A stretch of 64,000 nucleotides of DNA, from the NCBI RefSeq assembly GCF_008369295.1, contig NZ_VOBG01000024.1:1-64000 (forward strand), written 5' to 3'. The position numbers and the translations under genes were made by a program. A model generated the notes under the pieces. It was not told where the DNA came from and ran no database searches. It was given only the letters and a program-made list of their open reading frames with translations. Positions 17,710 through 26,362 of the stretch are shown here, piece after piece. The DNA is from Pseudomonas sp. ANT_H4 (GTDB taxonomy: Bacteria; Pseudomonadota; Gammaproteobacteria; Pseudomonadales; Pseudomonadaceae). How positions within the stretch are numbered: position 1 is the first letter of the stretch; every line of letters begins with the position of its first letter.

Positions 17710-19335
17710 ATGGCGACGTGCGGCGAAGTATTGGTCAACCTTCTGGAAGGCTACGGCGTGGAACAAGTGTTTGGCATCCCAGGCGTACATACCGTGGAGT
17801 TGTACCGTGGCCTGGCCCGCTCCGGCATCCGCCACGTCACCCCACGCCACGAACAGGGCGCCGGCTTCATGGCCGACGACTACGCACGCACCAGCGGAAA
17901 ACCCGGCGTATGTTTCATCATCACCGGCCCTGGCATGACCAATATCAGCACCGCCATGGGCCAGGCCTACGCCGATTCGATCCCGATGCTGGTGATTTCC
18001 AGCGTGCAGTCCCGCAACCAGCTGGGCGGCGGGCGCGGCAAGTTGCATGAACTGCCGAACCAGGGCGCGATGATCGCGGGCGTCTCGGCGTTCTCCCATA
18101 CCTTGATGTCGGCAGCAGAATTACCCGGCGTACTGGCGCGGGCTTTTGCGCTGTTTCAGGCCGGGCGACCGCGCCCGGTGCATATCGAAATCCCCTTGGA
18201 CGTTCTGGTGGAAAACGCCGACGCCCTGCTGGGCAGTGAACCCGTCAGCGTGTCCCGCGCCGGTGCCGCGCCCACGGCAATCAAGCAGATGAGCCAGTTA
18301 CTGGCCACCGCCAAACGCCCGTTGATCCTCGCTGGCGGAGGCGCCATTGACGCCGCTCCCGCGTTGACCCGCCTGGCCGAAATCCTCGGCGCGCCAGTGG
18401 CACTGACCATCAACGCCAAAGGCATGTTGGCGGCCAATCATCCGCTGCTGATCGGCTCGACTCAAACACTGGTCGCCACCCGCGCCCTGGTGGCCGAGGC
18501 TGATGTGGTGCTGGCCATCGGCACGGAACTGGCAGAAACCGACTACGACGTCACCTTCGCGGGTGGCTTCGAGATTCCCGGCGCCTTGCTGCGCATCGAC
18601 ATCGACCCCGACCAGACCGTGCGCAACTACCCGCCGCAAGTGGCGCTGGTGGCCGACGCACAGATCGCCACCAAAGCGTTGCTGGCCGAGTTGAGTGCTC
18701 AGTCAATGGCCCCTCGCAACACTGACTGGGGCACAAATCGCGTCGCCCGCCTTTGGGCTGAGTTGGCGCCCACTTGGGATGCTGCCACTCGCGCGCAAAC
18801 CCTGTTCCTCAATACAGTGCTGGAAGAGTTGCCCGACGCCGTGATCGTGGGCGACTCCACCCAACCGGTGTACACCGGCAACCTGACCCTGAACCTCGAC
18901 CAGCCACGCCGCTGGTTCAACTCATCCACTGGCTACGGCACCCTCGGCTATGCCTTGCCAGCGGCCATCGGTGCGTGGCTGGGGCGCGGCGCTACTGCGC
19001 CAGTGGTGTGCCTGATCGGCGACGGCGGCCTGCAATTCACCCTGGCAGAACTGGCCAGCGCGGTGGAAGCACGCACGCCAATCATCGTGCTGCTGTGGAA
19101 TAACCAGGGCTATGAAGAGATCAAGAAATACATGGCCAACCGCGCCATCGAACCCGTAGGAGTGGACATCTACACCCCGGACTTTATCGGCGTGGCCAAG
19201 GCGCTGGGGTGTGCGGCGCAGGCGATCAAGGGTGTTGAAGAGCTGCGCCAGGCATTGCGCGCCGCCATGGATCGCCAGGGGCCGACGTTGATTGAAATCG
19301 ATCAAGGCATTTGGACCAAGGCAGTATTGGTATGA
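17710..19335 (+). CDS. aruI: Thiamine-diphosphate decarboxylase, 5-guanidino-2-oxopentanoate type
   Basis: A 541-aa ThDP enzyme of the acetolactate-synthase fold. Glu48 (RHEQGAGFMADDYAR) is the cofactor-activating Glu. The ThDP/Mg motif runs from GDGGLQFTLAELASAV to LLWNNQGY. Overall sequence resembles AruI of the arginine transaminase pathway, which decarboxylates 2-ketoarginine to 4-guanidinobutanal. AruI normally sits with the transaminase aruH and sensor pair aruRS; none is present here, so the assignment rests on sequence only and a related 2-oxoacid decarboxylase is possible. Confidence 0.8.
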   Translation: MATCGEVLVNLLEGYGVEQVFGIPGVHTVELYRGLARSGIRHVTPRHEQGAGFMADDYARTSGKPGVCFIITGPGMTNISTAMGQAYADSIPMLVISSVQSRNQLGGGRGKLHELPNQGAMIAGVSAFSHTLMSAAELPGVLARAFALFQAGRPRPVHIEIPLDVLVENADALLGSEPVSVSRAGAAPTAIKQMSQLLATAKRPLILAGGGAIDAAPALTRLAEILGAPVALTINAKGMLAANHPLLIGSTQTLVATRALVAEADVVLAIGTELAETDYDVTFAGGFEIPGALLRIDIDPDQTVRNYPPQVALVADAQIATKALLAELSAQSMAPRNTDWGTNRVARLWAELAPTWDAATRAQTLFLNTVLEELPDAVIVGDSTQPVYTGNLTLNLDQPRRWFNSSTGYGTLGYALPAAIGAWLGRGATAPVVCLIGDGGLQFTLAELASAVEARTPIIVLLWNNQGYEEIKKYMANRAIEPVGVDIYTPDFIGVAKALGCAAQAIKGVEELRQALRAAMDRQGPTLIEIDQGIWTKAVLV

Positions 19336-19433
19336 GCGTCGGCGCATTTTTTCAATAGCCCCAGCGACTTTCTCATTTGCGCCCCTCCCCCGTGCGCGGC
19401 CTAATAATGCCCTTGTCATTTCAAGGCCCGCCC

Positions 19434-20621
19434 ATGGAAAACGTTCACGCAAAACCCGCCACCGCCCTCTGGCTGATGATCAGCGTGGTACTGGTCGCCC
19501 TCAACCTGCGCCCGTCGATGGCGGCGGTCGGCCCCTTACTGTCATCAATTCGCGGCGATGTGCCGTTGAGTTTCAGCAGTGCTGCGTTGCTGACCATGTT
19601 GCCAGTGATGGCCATGGGCTTGGCGATGTTTTTCGGCATGGGCCTGGCCAAGCGCTTTGGTGAGCACCGCAGTATCGTCGCGTCGCTACTGGTGATTGGC
19701 CTGGCGACTGCGCCGCGGCTGTTTCTCGATTCCGCCGCCGAGTTGATCGTCAGCGCCATTGCCGCCGGGGTGGGCATTGCGATGATTCAGGCGCTGATGC
19801 CGGCGATGATCAAATCCCGTTTCAGCGATAACGTTTCGCTGTTTATGGGCCTTTACGTCACCGCAATCATGGGCGGTGCCGCCCTCGCCGCGTCGTTCTC
19901 GCCGTTTGTCCAGGTACGGACCGGCAGCTGGCGCATCGGCCTGGCAATCTGGGCCGTGCTCGCGGTGCTGGCGCTGGTGTTCTGGTACGCACAACGCTCG
20001 GCATTGCCGCCACTGCCGCAAACCGCTGCGGGCCCTCAGGAATCGTTTTTCGGCAATCGCCGGGCCTGGTTGCTGGCGATCTTTTTTGGTCTTGGCACCG
20101 CGTCCTACACCTGCGTTCTGGCCTGGCTGGCACCGTACTACGTGGAGCAAGGCTGGAGCGAACAGAACGCCGGTTTGCTGCTGGGTTTTCTGACTGCCAT
20201 GGAAGTGGTTTCCGGCCTGATCACACCGGCCATCGCCAACCGGCGCCGGGACAAGCGTAGCGTGGTGGCGGTGTTACTGGTGCTGATCATCGCCGGTTTC
20301 TGTGGCCTGATCCTTTCCCCGCAACACCTTAGCCTGCTGTGGCCGTGTCTGTTGGGCCTGGGAATTGGCGGTTTGTTTCCAATGAGCCTGATCCTGTCCC
20401 TTGATCACCTGGACAACCCGCGCCGCGCCGGTGGCCTGACGGCCTTCGTGCAGGGCATCGGCTACTTGTTCGCGGGTCTGTCGCCGCTGATCGCCGGGAT
20501 AATCCGCGATCAACTGGGCAGTTTCGAATGGGCCTGGTGGTCGCTCACCGCCGTCGTGGTCGTGATGCTGCTGATCGTGTTGCGCTTCGATCCACGGCAT
20601 TACCAGCGGCATATTCAATAG
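19434..20621 (+). CDS. MFS transporter, CynX/NimT family
   Basis: A 395-aa 12-TMS inner-membrane carrier. The N-terminus (LVALNLRPSMAAVGPLLSSIRGD) carries the LRP-x2-A-x-VGP motif of the CynX/YeaN/NimT family. The frame opens further upstream but ATG at 19434 is the first family-like start. It follows the decarboxylase on the same strand after 98 bp. CynX relatives are named after cyanate but transport varied small compounds such as 2-nitroimidazole, so the substrate is open. Confidence 0.85.
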   Translation: MENVHAKPATALWLMISVVLVALNLRPSMAAVGPLLSSIRGDVPLSFSSAALLTMLPVMAMGLAMFFGMGLAKRFGEHRSIVASLLVIGLATAPRLFLDSAAELIVSAIAAGVGIAMIQALMPAMIKSRFSDNVSLFMGLYVTAIMGGAALAASFSPFVQVRTGSWRIGLAIWAVLAVLALVFWYAQRSALPPLPQTAAGPQESFFGNRRAWLLAIFFGLGTASYTCVLAWLAPYYVEQGWSEQNAGLLLGFLTAMEVVSGLITPAIANRRRDKRSVVAVLLVLIIAGFCGLILSPQHLSLLWPCLLGLGIGGLFPMSLILSLDHLDNPRRAGGLTAFVQGIGYLFAGLSPLIAGIIRDQLGSFEWAWWSLTAVVVVMLLIVLRFDPRHYQRHIQ

Positions 20622-20771
20622 CGCGGGCTAGAGCGTCGCGTTCGAAACATTATTTGTCCCACACCTAACATAGAAAAGTCCTGCAGACCTTCCTATTGGT
20701 ACGAGCGTTCCGTTAACATTTTGCCCTTGTCGTGCGCTGTACCAGTGCCAAGGGCTTACCGGACGGAACAG

Positions 20772-21713
20772 ATGCTAAACAGCAACTTGCTTAGAAAGCT
20801 CGATATGCAAGACTTGATGGTATTTATCGCTGTGTATGAGCAAAGCAGCGTCACCGACGTGTCCGAAACCCTCTTTGTCAGCCAGTCCACGGTCAGCTAC
20901 AGCCTGAAGAAGCTGCGTACCAGCTTCGAGGACGAGTTGTTTATCAACACCCGCGCGGGCATGCGTCCGACCTACAAGGCTGGTGCCATGTACGCTCATG
21001 TGCAAAAGATTCTGGAAAGCATCAACCTGTGCCACGCAGGCAGCCAGGTGTTCGACCCGACCCAAAAAGCCGCGACGTTCAACGTCTGTGCCCCCGAGTA
21101 TTTTGAGCAGTTGATCCTGCCTCGCCTGCTGAAGAACTTCGACAAGGCCGACCTGCCGGTGGTCGTTAATGTGCAGAAGCTGGAAACCGATATTCCCGCC
21201 GAGGCCTTGCGCGACGGACGACTGGACCTGGTGATCTGCTTCGGGCCGCACTTTCATCACGCGCACAAGGATTTGAAGACGCAGAGGCTGCTGGAAGATG
21301 ACTTGGTGTGTGTCTTTGACAAGCATGCGGCGCCACGGGAACCAGCGTTCAGCCTGCAATCCTTCGTCGCACGCCGTCATGTGTTTCCGACGCCCTGGAC
21401 CTCTACCACCAACATGATCGACGGCTGGCTGGCACGCCAGGCCCACAAGCGCCAGGTGATTGCCCGCGCCAATAGCTACAGTGCGGCGCTGAAGATGATT
21501 ACTGGCACCGACTTTATCGTCACCCTGCCCCGCCGAGTGCAAAAGCTGCTGGCGCTGGAACCGGTATTTGGCCACTGCGAAGCGCCCAACGGCCTGCCGG
21601 GCTTCACCCTGGACATGCAATGGAACAAGTCAAGCGAGCAAGGCTGCGCCAACGCCTGGTTCCGCGAGCAAGTGGTGAAGGTGTGTGCGGGAGAGCTACA
21701 AGCTATAAGCTAA
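20772..21713 (+). CDS. LysR-family regulator
   Basis: A 313-aa regulator starting at MLNSNLLRKLDMQDLMVF with HTH SSVTDVSETLFVSQSTVSYSLKKLR. The 'L-x-K-L-D-M-x-D-L' start and SxSTVSYSLKKL pattern are like the NodD/LeuO-type branch. The start at 20772 is the first ATG and fits the family; the upstream open region is discarded. No divergent target lies next to it. It is convergent with the isomerase gene at 21742. Confidence 0.82.
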   Translation: MLNSNLLRKLDMQDLMVFIAVYEQSSVTDVSETLFVSQSTVSYSLKKLRTSFEDELFINTRAGMRPTYKAGAMYAHVQKILESINLCHAGSQVFDPTQKAATFNVCAPEYFEQLILPRLLKNFDKADLPVVVNVQKLETDIPAEALRDGRLDLVICFGPHFHHAHKDLKTQRLLEDDLVCVFDKHAAPREPAFSLQSFVARRHVFPTPWTSTTNMIDGWLARQAHKRQVIARANSYSAALKMITGTDFIVTLPRRVQKLLALEPVFGHCEAPNGLPGFTLDMQWNKSSEQGCANAWFREQVVKVCAGELQAIS

Positions 21714-21714
21714 A

Positions 21715-21743
21715 AGCTGCAAGAACTTCGATAGCTTGCAGCT
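21715..21743. terminator. Hairpin between convergent genes
   Basis: AGCTGCAAG (21715-21723) and CTTGCAGCT (21735-21743) form a 9-bp perfect stem just after the LysR stop. Further AGCTACAAGCT-like copies precede it. A T-run is weak, so it may be a stabilising hairpin and not an intrinsic terminator. Confidence 0.5.
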
Positions 21744-22107
21744 ACTGTCCTATAGCGACCTTACTGTAGGACTCGCGATCAATGTCCAGCAGTTCGACAC
21801 TGAGTTGAACTTGAATATCGGCAGGCCACGGCCCCAACTCCTGCAACACCGCCAGCAGGTTTTCCGAGAGTTGCTTCTTGATCTGCGGCGAACGCCCGCT
21901 GAGCAAGGCCAACCTCACCGCGACAAAACCGCGTGGGTTCATCGCAGTACCCACACGAAAGCTTTCGACCTTCACCGCACGGCTCTTGATGTCGAACTCG
22001 GCACCGAACTGCCCCGAGGCCACCAAGGTGTGATTGAGCCGCAACAAGGCCTTGTCAGTGTCCAGCTCCGGCAGGTTGGCGGTGTATTCCAGATGCAGGT
22101 GAGGCAT
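21742..22107 (-). CDS. 5-carboxymethyl-2-hydroxymuconate delta-isomerase family protein
   Basis: A 121-aa protein of the tautomerase superfamily (HpaF/HpcD type), which isomerises 5-carboxymethyl-2-hydroxymuconate in homoprotocatechuate degradation. Pro2, exposed after Met removal, is the expected catalytic base (MPHLHLEYTANL). The conserved block VESFRVGTAMNPRGFVAVRLALLSGR is complete. No other homoprotocatechuate genes lie nearby, so the protein may act on another substrate. Confidence 0.85.
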   Translation of the reverse strand: MPHLHLEYTANLPELDTDKALLRLNHTLVASGQFGAEFDIKSRAVKVESFRVGTAMNPRGFVAVRLALLSGRSPQIKKQLSENLLAVLQELGPWPADIQVQLSVELLDIDRESYSKVAIGQ

Positions 22108-22187
22108 GAAAGGCTCCGAGTTATTGTAGGAAAAGAGTCATAGATATAGCACGAGACGCAAAGTGCCCCGGATGAAAGCGGTTTTAC

Positions 22188-23117
22188 TCAGGACTTTGCC
22201 AGCGGCAACAATTCCCGATCACTCATGAACGCTTCCAACCGCGAGCGCATCCAGCGTTCCGCCGGGTCAGTGTCGACATGGCTGAGCCAGACCATGGACA
22301 AGTCCAGGGTCGGCGTTTCGAACGGAAACGGCTCGCAGAAAAGGTTGCCCGAAGCGGCCATGGCCTGGGCGGTGTAGTCCGGCAGGCTGGCGATCATGTC
22401 GGTGCCGGCCAACAGCGCCGGCAGAGAGCTGTATTGCGGCACCGACAACACCACATGGCGCTTGCGGCCGATTTCCGCCAGCCATTCATCAGCAAATCCG
22501 GCGACGTTGGCGGTGTGGGACACCAGCACATGGGGCCGCGCGCAGTATTCATCGAGGGTCAGCGGGCGATCCGAGGCATCGGCGCGCAATACGCTGGGGC
22601 GGATATGGCGCAGCAACTTGCGCTTGGCATTGGCCGGCAAGCCACGGGTCTGGGTAATGCCGACGGTGATATCGCCGGAGGCCAGCAGGTCCGGAATGCG
22701 CCAGTAATCGACATGCTGCACCACGAACACTACCTGGGGCGCTTCCACTCGCAGGGTGCGCAGCAACGGCGGCAACAGGCCGAACTCGACGTCATCGGAC
22801 AGGCCGATGCGAAAGGTCATGGTGCTGATGGTCGGATCGAAATCATGGGTCAGGCTCAAGGCCACCGACAACGAGTCCAGGGCAGGCGACAAATACCGGA
22901 TAATTTCCTCGGCCCGCGCCGTCGGCTCCATGCGATGGCCGACGCGGATAAACAGTGGGTCGTTGAACAGGGTGCGCAGGCGATTGAGCGCAGAACTGAT
23001 GGTCGGCTGGCCGAGAAACAACTTCTCCGCCACCCGCGTCACATTGCGCTCAAGCATCAGCGTTTCGAAGACCACCATCAGGTTGATGTCGGCCTTGCGT
23101 AGTTCATTACGATTCAT
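22188..23117 (-). CDS. LysR-family regulator
   Basis: A 309-aa regulator. MNRNELRKADINLMVVFETLML is the usual start of this subgroup, so 23117 is preferred over 23138. The HTH is RNVTRVAEKLFLGQPTISSALNRLR and the effector domain is complete. It stands alone; its target cannot be assigned from neighbours. Confidence 0.85.
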   Translation of the reverse strand: MNRNELRKADINLMVVFETLMLERNVTRVAEKLFLGQPTISSALNRLRTLFNDPLFIRVGHRMEPTARAEEIIRYLSPALDSLSVALSLTHDFDPTISTMTFRIGLSDDVEFGLLPPLLRTLRVEAPQVVFVVQHVDYWRIPDLLASGDITVGITQTRGLPANAKRKLLRHIRPSVLRADASDRPLTLDEYCARPHVLVSHTANVAGFADEWLAEIGRKRHVVLSVPQYSSLPALLAGTDMIASLPDYTAQAMAASGNLFCEPFPFETPTLDLSMVWLSHVDTDPAERWMRSRLEAFMSDRELLPLAKS

Positions 23118-23177
23118 CGGCGCCTGCCCACTGCCCAAAACAAGGGGCAGTTTAGAAACACAGTGGGCCCTACGTCT

Positions 23178-23432
23178 ATGCGCAGACTATCCAACCGCCT
23201 TCATTGGGACTATAAATCAGCTTCCACGGGTTACGAGAACACCAACGTGCTGGTCATTCTTGCCTTGGCCGTCCTGATGGCCGGGTTCTTTATCTGGCTA
23301 ATCAAATTCATTGCCCATCCGACCGCCAGGACCCTGTTGCGGGTGTTTGTCGGAGTGTGCCTGGCGGCCATCGTGGCGTTTTTGTTTCTCGCTTCAGGAT
23401 TTCCCACCTCATTACTGCTCTCGTCTGGCTGA
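23178..23432 (+). CDS. Small two-TMS membrane protein, unknown
   Basis: An 84-aa frame from ATG 23178 (MRRLSNRLHWDYKS) with two clear hydrophobic helices (VLVILALAVLMAGFFIWLI and LLRVFVGVCLAAIVAFLFLA). No strong ribosome site is seen. It is divergent from the LysR gene. Composition looks coding, but function is unknown and the start is uncertain. Confidence 0.45.
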   Translation: MRRLSNRLHWDYKSASTGYENTNVLVILALAVLMAGFFIWLIKFIAHPTARTLLRVFVGVCLAAIVAFLFLASGFPTSLLLSSG

Positions 23433-23710
23433 CCCCCGTACCGCAGCAGTTGTCGAGCCCCAGCGAGGCTACGTCAGCCACAACACCGCCATCAGATCAG
23501 CCCCCCGGCACCGAGTCGCCCCTGCCGCAAACGCAGCGCCGCCAGGGCCGCCGATAATGTTGGCCAGGCATACGCCCAAGAGGAAATAACCGGTGGCACG
23601 GGCCCGCCGCCCCAGTGCACAACCACCGCTGCATGTGGTGGTGACCGTCATGGCCCGTTGATGATTAACTGGCCGCTCATTTCAACCACGTACGCAAGGA
23701 TCGCTCACCC

Positions 23711-24103
23711 ATGAAATTCGCCTACACCATCGTCTACGTTCCCGATGTATCCGCTTCGCTGCAGTTTTTCGAAAACGCCTTCGGATTTACCCGCCGTTTC
23801 CTGCATGAATCGGGCACGTATGGCGAGTTGGAAACGGGGAGTACCACCCTTTCCTTCGCGGCGCATGAATTGGGTGAGATGAATTTCAGCGGTGGGCATA
23901 TTGAGGCTCATGCATCAAGGCAGCCTCTGGGGATGGAGCTGGGTTTTGTCACGGATAATGTCACCGTCGCACACGCCAAGGCACTGGCCGAGGGGGCTAT
24001 TGAATTGTCACCGCCCAGCGCCAAACCCTGGGGGCAGGTGGTGTCTTATGTGCGTTGCCCGGACGGAACATTGGTGGAGCTGTGCACCCCAATTCAAGGC
24101 TGA
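23711..24103 (+). CDS. VOC-family (glyoxalase/bleomycin-resistance fold) protein
   Basis: A 130-aa protein with the paired beta-alpha-beta-beta-beta modules of the vicinal oxygen chelate superfamily: IVYVPDVSASLQFFENAFGF at the start and YVRCPDGTLVELCTP at the end. The ribosome site AAGGATCGCTCACC precedes the ATG. Members may be lyases, dioxygenases or drug-binding proteins; no substrate can be named. Confidence 0.85.
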   Translation: MKFAYTIVYVPDVSASLQFFENAFGFTRRFLHESGTYGELETGSTTLSFAAHELGEMNFSGGHIEAHASRQPLGMELGFVTDNVTVAHAKALAEGAIELSPPSAKPWGQVVSYVRCPDGTLVELCTPIQG

Positions 24104-24108
24104 AAAAA

Positions 24109-24130
24109 AGCCCCGCTACTAGGCGGGGCT
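24109..24130 (-). terminator. Intrinsic terminator for the small minus-strand gene at 24143
   Basis: AGCCCCGC and GCGGGGCT form an 8-bp stem with a 6-nt loop. On the minus strand it is followed by a run of seven T. It lies between the stops of the VOC gene and the 48-aa gene. Confidence 0.8.
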
Positions 24131-24142
24131 CCGACGCCTGGG

Positions 24143-24289
24143 TCATGGCTTGAGCGGGCGCTCTTCGTCCCGCTCGGAAAGCTCCTTGCCATCGTCCGGA
24201 TGCTTCCAAGTCTGAGGCCGTTCTTCCTCATGACCTGGTTTGGAGCGCTCGTGATCCGAATCTTCCTGCTGCTTTTGTTCTTTGGTCAT
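24143..24289 (-). CDS. Small very hydrophilic protein, unknown
   Basis: A 48-aa protein from ATG 24289 with a strong ribosome site (GGGAGGTGGG). It is almost all charged and polar (repeated E, K, R, D, Q) with a single PQTWKHPDDG segment, so probably disordered. The open frame continues upstream, but the ribosome site fixes this start. It is the last ordinary gene before the island boundary. Confidence 0.6.
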   Translation of the reverse strand: MTKEQKQQEDSDHERSKPGHEEERPQTWKHPDDGKELSERDEERPLKP

Positions 24290-24561
24290 ACCCACCTCCC
24301 ATCCGTAAGAATTGGACACACTGGGCAAGCATAGAACAGAGAAGGTTCTTGCGTGACAGGATTGGTTTGGGTGTGTTTGATACCCTCGATACGAATGCAT
24401 CCGCCATCGCAGCTAGAATTCCGATGCTGAGGCAATAAAAACTATCAAATACCTAGAGATGACGGAGAGATTACCGCGCAGCATGCTCTGAGCGAGATAC
24501 CGGAATCCAGCTGATAGCGCGGGAGAAAAGTAGTACCACTGAGTAGTACAGTCGGAAATGA

Positions 24562-24596
24562 AAAAGCCCCGCAAATTATTGATTTGCGGGGCTTTT
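24562..24596. terminator. Bidirectional intrinsic terminator next to the att site
   Basis: A perfect 15-bp stem (AAAAGCCCCGCAAAT with ATTTGCGGGGCTTTT) around a 5-nt loop, A-rich on the left and T-rich on the right. Its position 8 bp before the tRNA remnant is what would be expected for the terminator of a tRNA-Ser gene read on the minus strand. Confidence 0.8.
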
Positions 24597-24603
24597 CTAT
24601 GTA

Positions 24604-24617
24604 TGGCGGAGAGATAG
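24604..24617 (-). other. Island attachment site (attL-like): 3' end of a tRNA-Ser gene
   Basis: TGGCGGAGAGATAG on the plus strand is CTATCTCTCCGCCA on the minus strand, identical to the acceptor-stem 3' end plus CCA of Pseudomonas tRNA-Ser species beginning GGAGAGAT. The rest of the tRNA is not here: sequence diverges immediately after, so the intact tRNA should lie at the other island end, outside the window. The integrase starts 180 bp further in, as usual for tRNA-targeting islands. Confidence 0.7.
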
Positions 24618-24796
24618 TCCGCCTTACCGGAATCCAAGAATTTCCAATCAAGTCCTTTAACCCCAGGTAATATTAGGCTTTAAGCCTAGTACCCGTCCAT
24701 ATCTGTCCGACACCACCCCATTCCTTCCCAGCCTAAGTGGGGGAACAAATGGGGGAACTGTCTCGGGCGCCACGAACTCCAGCACGGTGAAAGCTC

Positions 24797-25996
24797 ATGG
24801 GAAAACTGAATCCCAAACAAGTCGATAACGTAACCGAGCCAGGTACATACGAAGACGGCGAAGGATTGCGCCTGGTAGTAAAAGCGAGCGGAAAGAAGTC
24901 TTGGGTACTGCGGTTTCAGCTTGCGGGCAAACGCCGAGAGATGGGTCTGGGGGGCTTTCCTGATGTGACGCTCAAGGAGGCACGGTCGAAGGCTGTAGAC
25001 CAAAGGAAACTGCTTCAGCAGAAAATCGACCCACTCACGGAGCGTGACGCCACTCGCCTTGCACTGCAAAAAGCCGAACAAGCTCAGAAGGCTAAAGAGA
25101 TAACCTTCAAGTCGGTGACGCTCGATTACATCGCAGCTCACCGTGCAGGCTGGAAAAATGCGAAGCATGCTCAGCAGTGGGAAAACACCTTAACCACCTA
25201 CGCCTTCCCCATACTGGAGAATTTGAACACCGAGGACGTGACAACCGAGCATGTGCTACAGGTTCTCACCCCTATATGGCAGTCGAAATCAGAAACAGCT
25301 TCTCGTGTGCGTAACCGCATCGAAATGGTACTCGATGCGGCGAAAGCAAGAGGTCTGCGTGAAGGAGAGAATCCAGCCAGATGGCGCGGACATCTCGATA
25401 AGCTGCTTCCACCGCGCTCTAAGGTCAAGGTTGTCGTTCACCATCCGGCGCTGCCATGGGCCGAGATGCCAGCCTTTATGAAAGAAATCGTGAAGCATGA
25501 TGACCTCAGCTACAAAGCCATGCAGCTGACCATCCTGACAGCCTGCCGGACCAACGAGATTCTAGGGGCAACGTGGGCCGAGTTCGATTTGGATAAAAAG
25601 GTGTGGAAAATACCTCCTCACAGAATGAAAGCCGCCAAGGAGCACCGAGTACCACTGAACGATGCGGCTTTGAGTCTACTCAAGAGCTTGGCTCAGGTAA
25701 GGAGTGATTCCTACGTATTTCCTGGAGCAAGGGAGGGGAAACCTCTATCCAACATGTCGATGCTGATGGCACTTCGCCGAATGAAACGAGAGGACCTGAC
25801 TATGCACGGATTCCGCTCAACGTTTCGAGATTGGGCCGCTGAGTCGACGAATTATCCTAGGGAGGTGTGCGAACAAGCGTTAGCGCATGTGCGTCAGGAC
25901 AAAGCCGAAGCGGCATATTTTCGAGGTGACTTGTTCGACAAACGACGCGCACTCATGACCGATTGGGCCGCATATGCCTACGGCTCCGCTCCTTGA
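24797..25996 (+). CDS. P4-type tyrosine integrase of the genomic island
   Basis: A 399-aa site-specific recombinase. Residues 1-90 are the DUF4102 arm-binding domain (YEDGEGLRLVVKASGKKSWVLRF, MGLGGFPDVTLKEAR). A SAM-like core-binding domain occupies about 100-200. The catalytic residues are Arg251 (TACRTNEIL), His337 and Arg340 (HGFRSTFRDW), His364 (ALAHV) and nucleophile Tyr374 (AAYFRGD). All are present, so it should be active. It is expected to integrate and excise the island at the tRNA-Ser 3' end. A large palindrome closes the gene. Confidence 0.95.
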   Translation: MGKLNPKQVDNVTEPGTYEDGEGLRLVVKASGKKSWVLRFQLAGKRREMGLGGFPDVTLKEARSKAVDQRKLLQQKIDPLTERDATRLALQKAEQAQKAKEITFKSVTLDYIAAHRAGWKNAKHAQQWENTLTTYAFPILENLNTEDVTTEHVLQVLTPIWQSKSETASRVRNRIEMVLDAAKARGLREGENPARWRGHLDKLLPPRSKVKVVVHHPALPWAEMPAFMKEIVKHDDLSYKAMQLTILTACRTNEILGATWAEFDLDKKVWKIPPHRMKAAKEHRVPLNDAALSLLKSLAQVRSDSYVFPGAREGKPLSNMSMLMALRRMKREDLTMHGFRSTFRDWAAESTNYPREVCEQALAHVRQDKAEAAYFRGDLFDKRRALMTDWAAYAYGSAP

Positions 25997-26011
25997 GCCA
26001 GCTTTGATTAT

Positions 26012-26061
26012 GCTCTGCCATAGTGCCGTTCCACTTAAGTGGAACGGCACTATGGCAGAGC
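26012..26061. terminator. 50-bp perfect palindrome with T-run after the integrase
   Basis: Two 25-bp arms (GCTCTGCCATAGTGCCGTTC... and its exact complement) meet at TT|AA with no spacer, centred at 26036/26037. TCATTTTTTGCTTTTT follows at once, so as RNA it gives a very strong intrinsic terminator for the integrase. The remaining gap to 26362 holds nothing recognisable. Confidence 0.85.
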
Positions 26062-26362
26062 TCATTTTTTGCTTTTTCTAAGCTGGATCTGCATCTCGCC
26101 ATGGGCGAAACATAGAGGGAACGCACATTCTGACGCAAAGGCAACCCAGAGACATCGCAGGATGAGTTGAAATGAGGCACTCAGCGTGAGAGGCGGCAAT
26201 ACCCGCCAGGAACGGCTCGCACTTGGATGGCGTCATTATATCGTTCCTCGGAGTAGTTCTACCTTCGAAAATTTATAAAAGCTATCGCTAGCTTACCCAC
26301 GGAGGGCCAAGTGCCATTATCAATGGCTATAGTGGTCAACTAATCACGGACAGAGGCTTCGC

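Larger units (their letters stand above)
24290..24796. other. Gene-free island junction region
   Basis: About 500 bp without a supported gene. It contains the terminator at 24562, the tRNA remnant at 24604 and a 12-bp direct repeat TACCGGAATCCA at 24498-24509 and 24625-24636. A weaker echo of the att core (TGACGGAGAGAT at about 24460) lies upstream of the first copy. Confidence 0.6.

Noticed and set aside
23469..23651. 60-aa minus-strand frame with a Gly/Ala-rich stretch
   Set aside because: It could be a relic of a membrane protein, but there is no clear family match or ribosome site.
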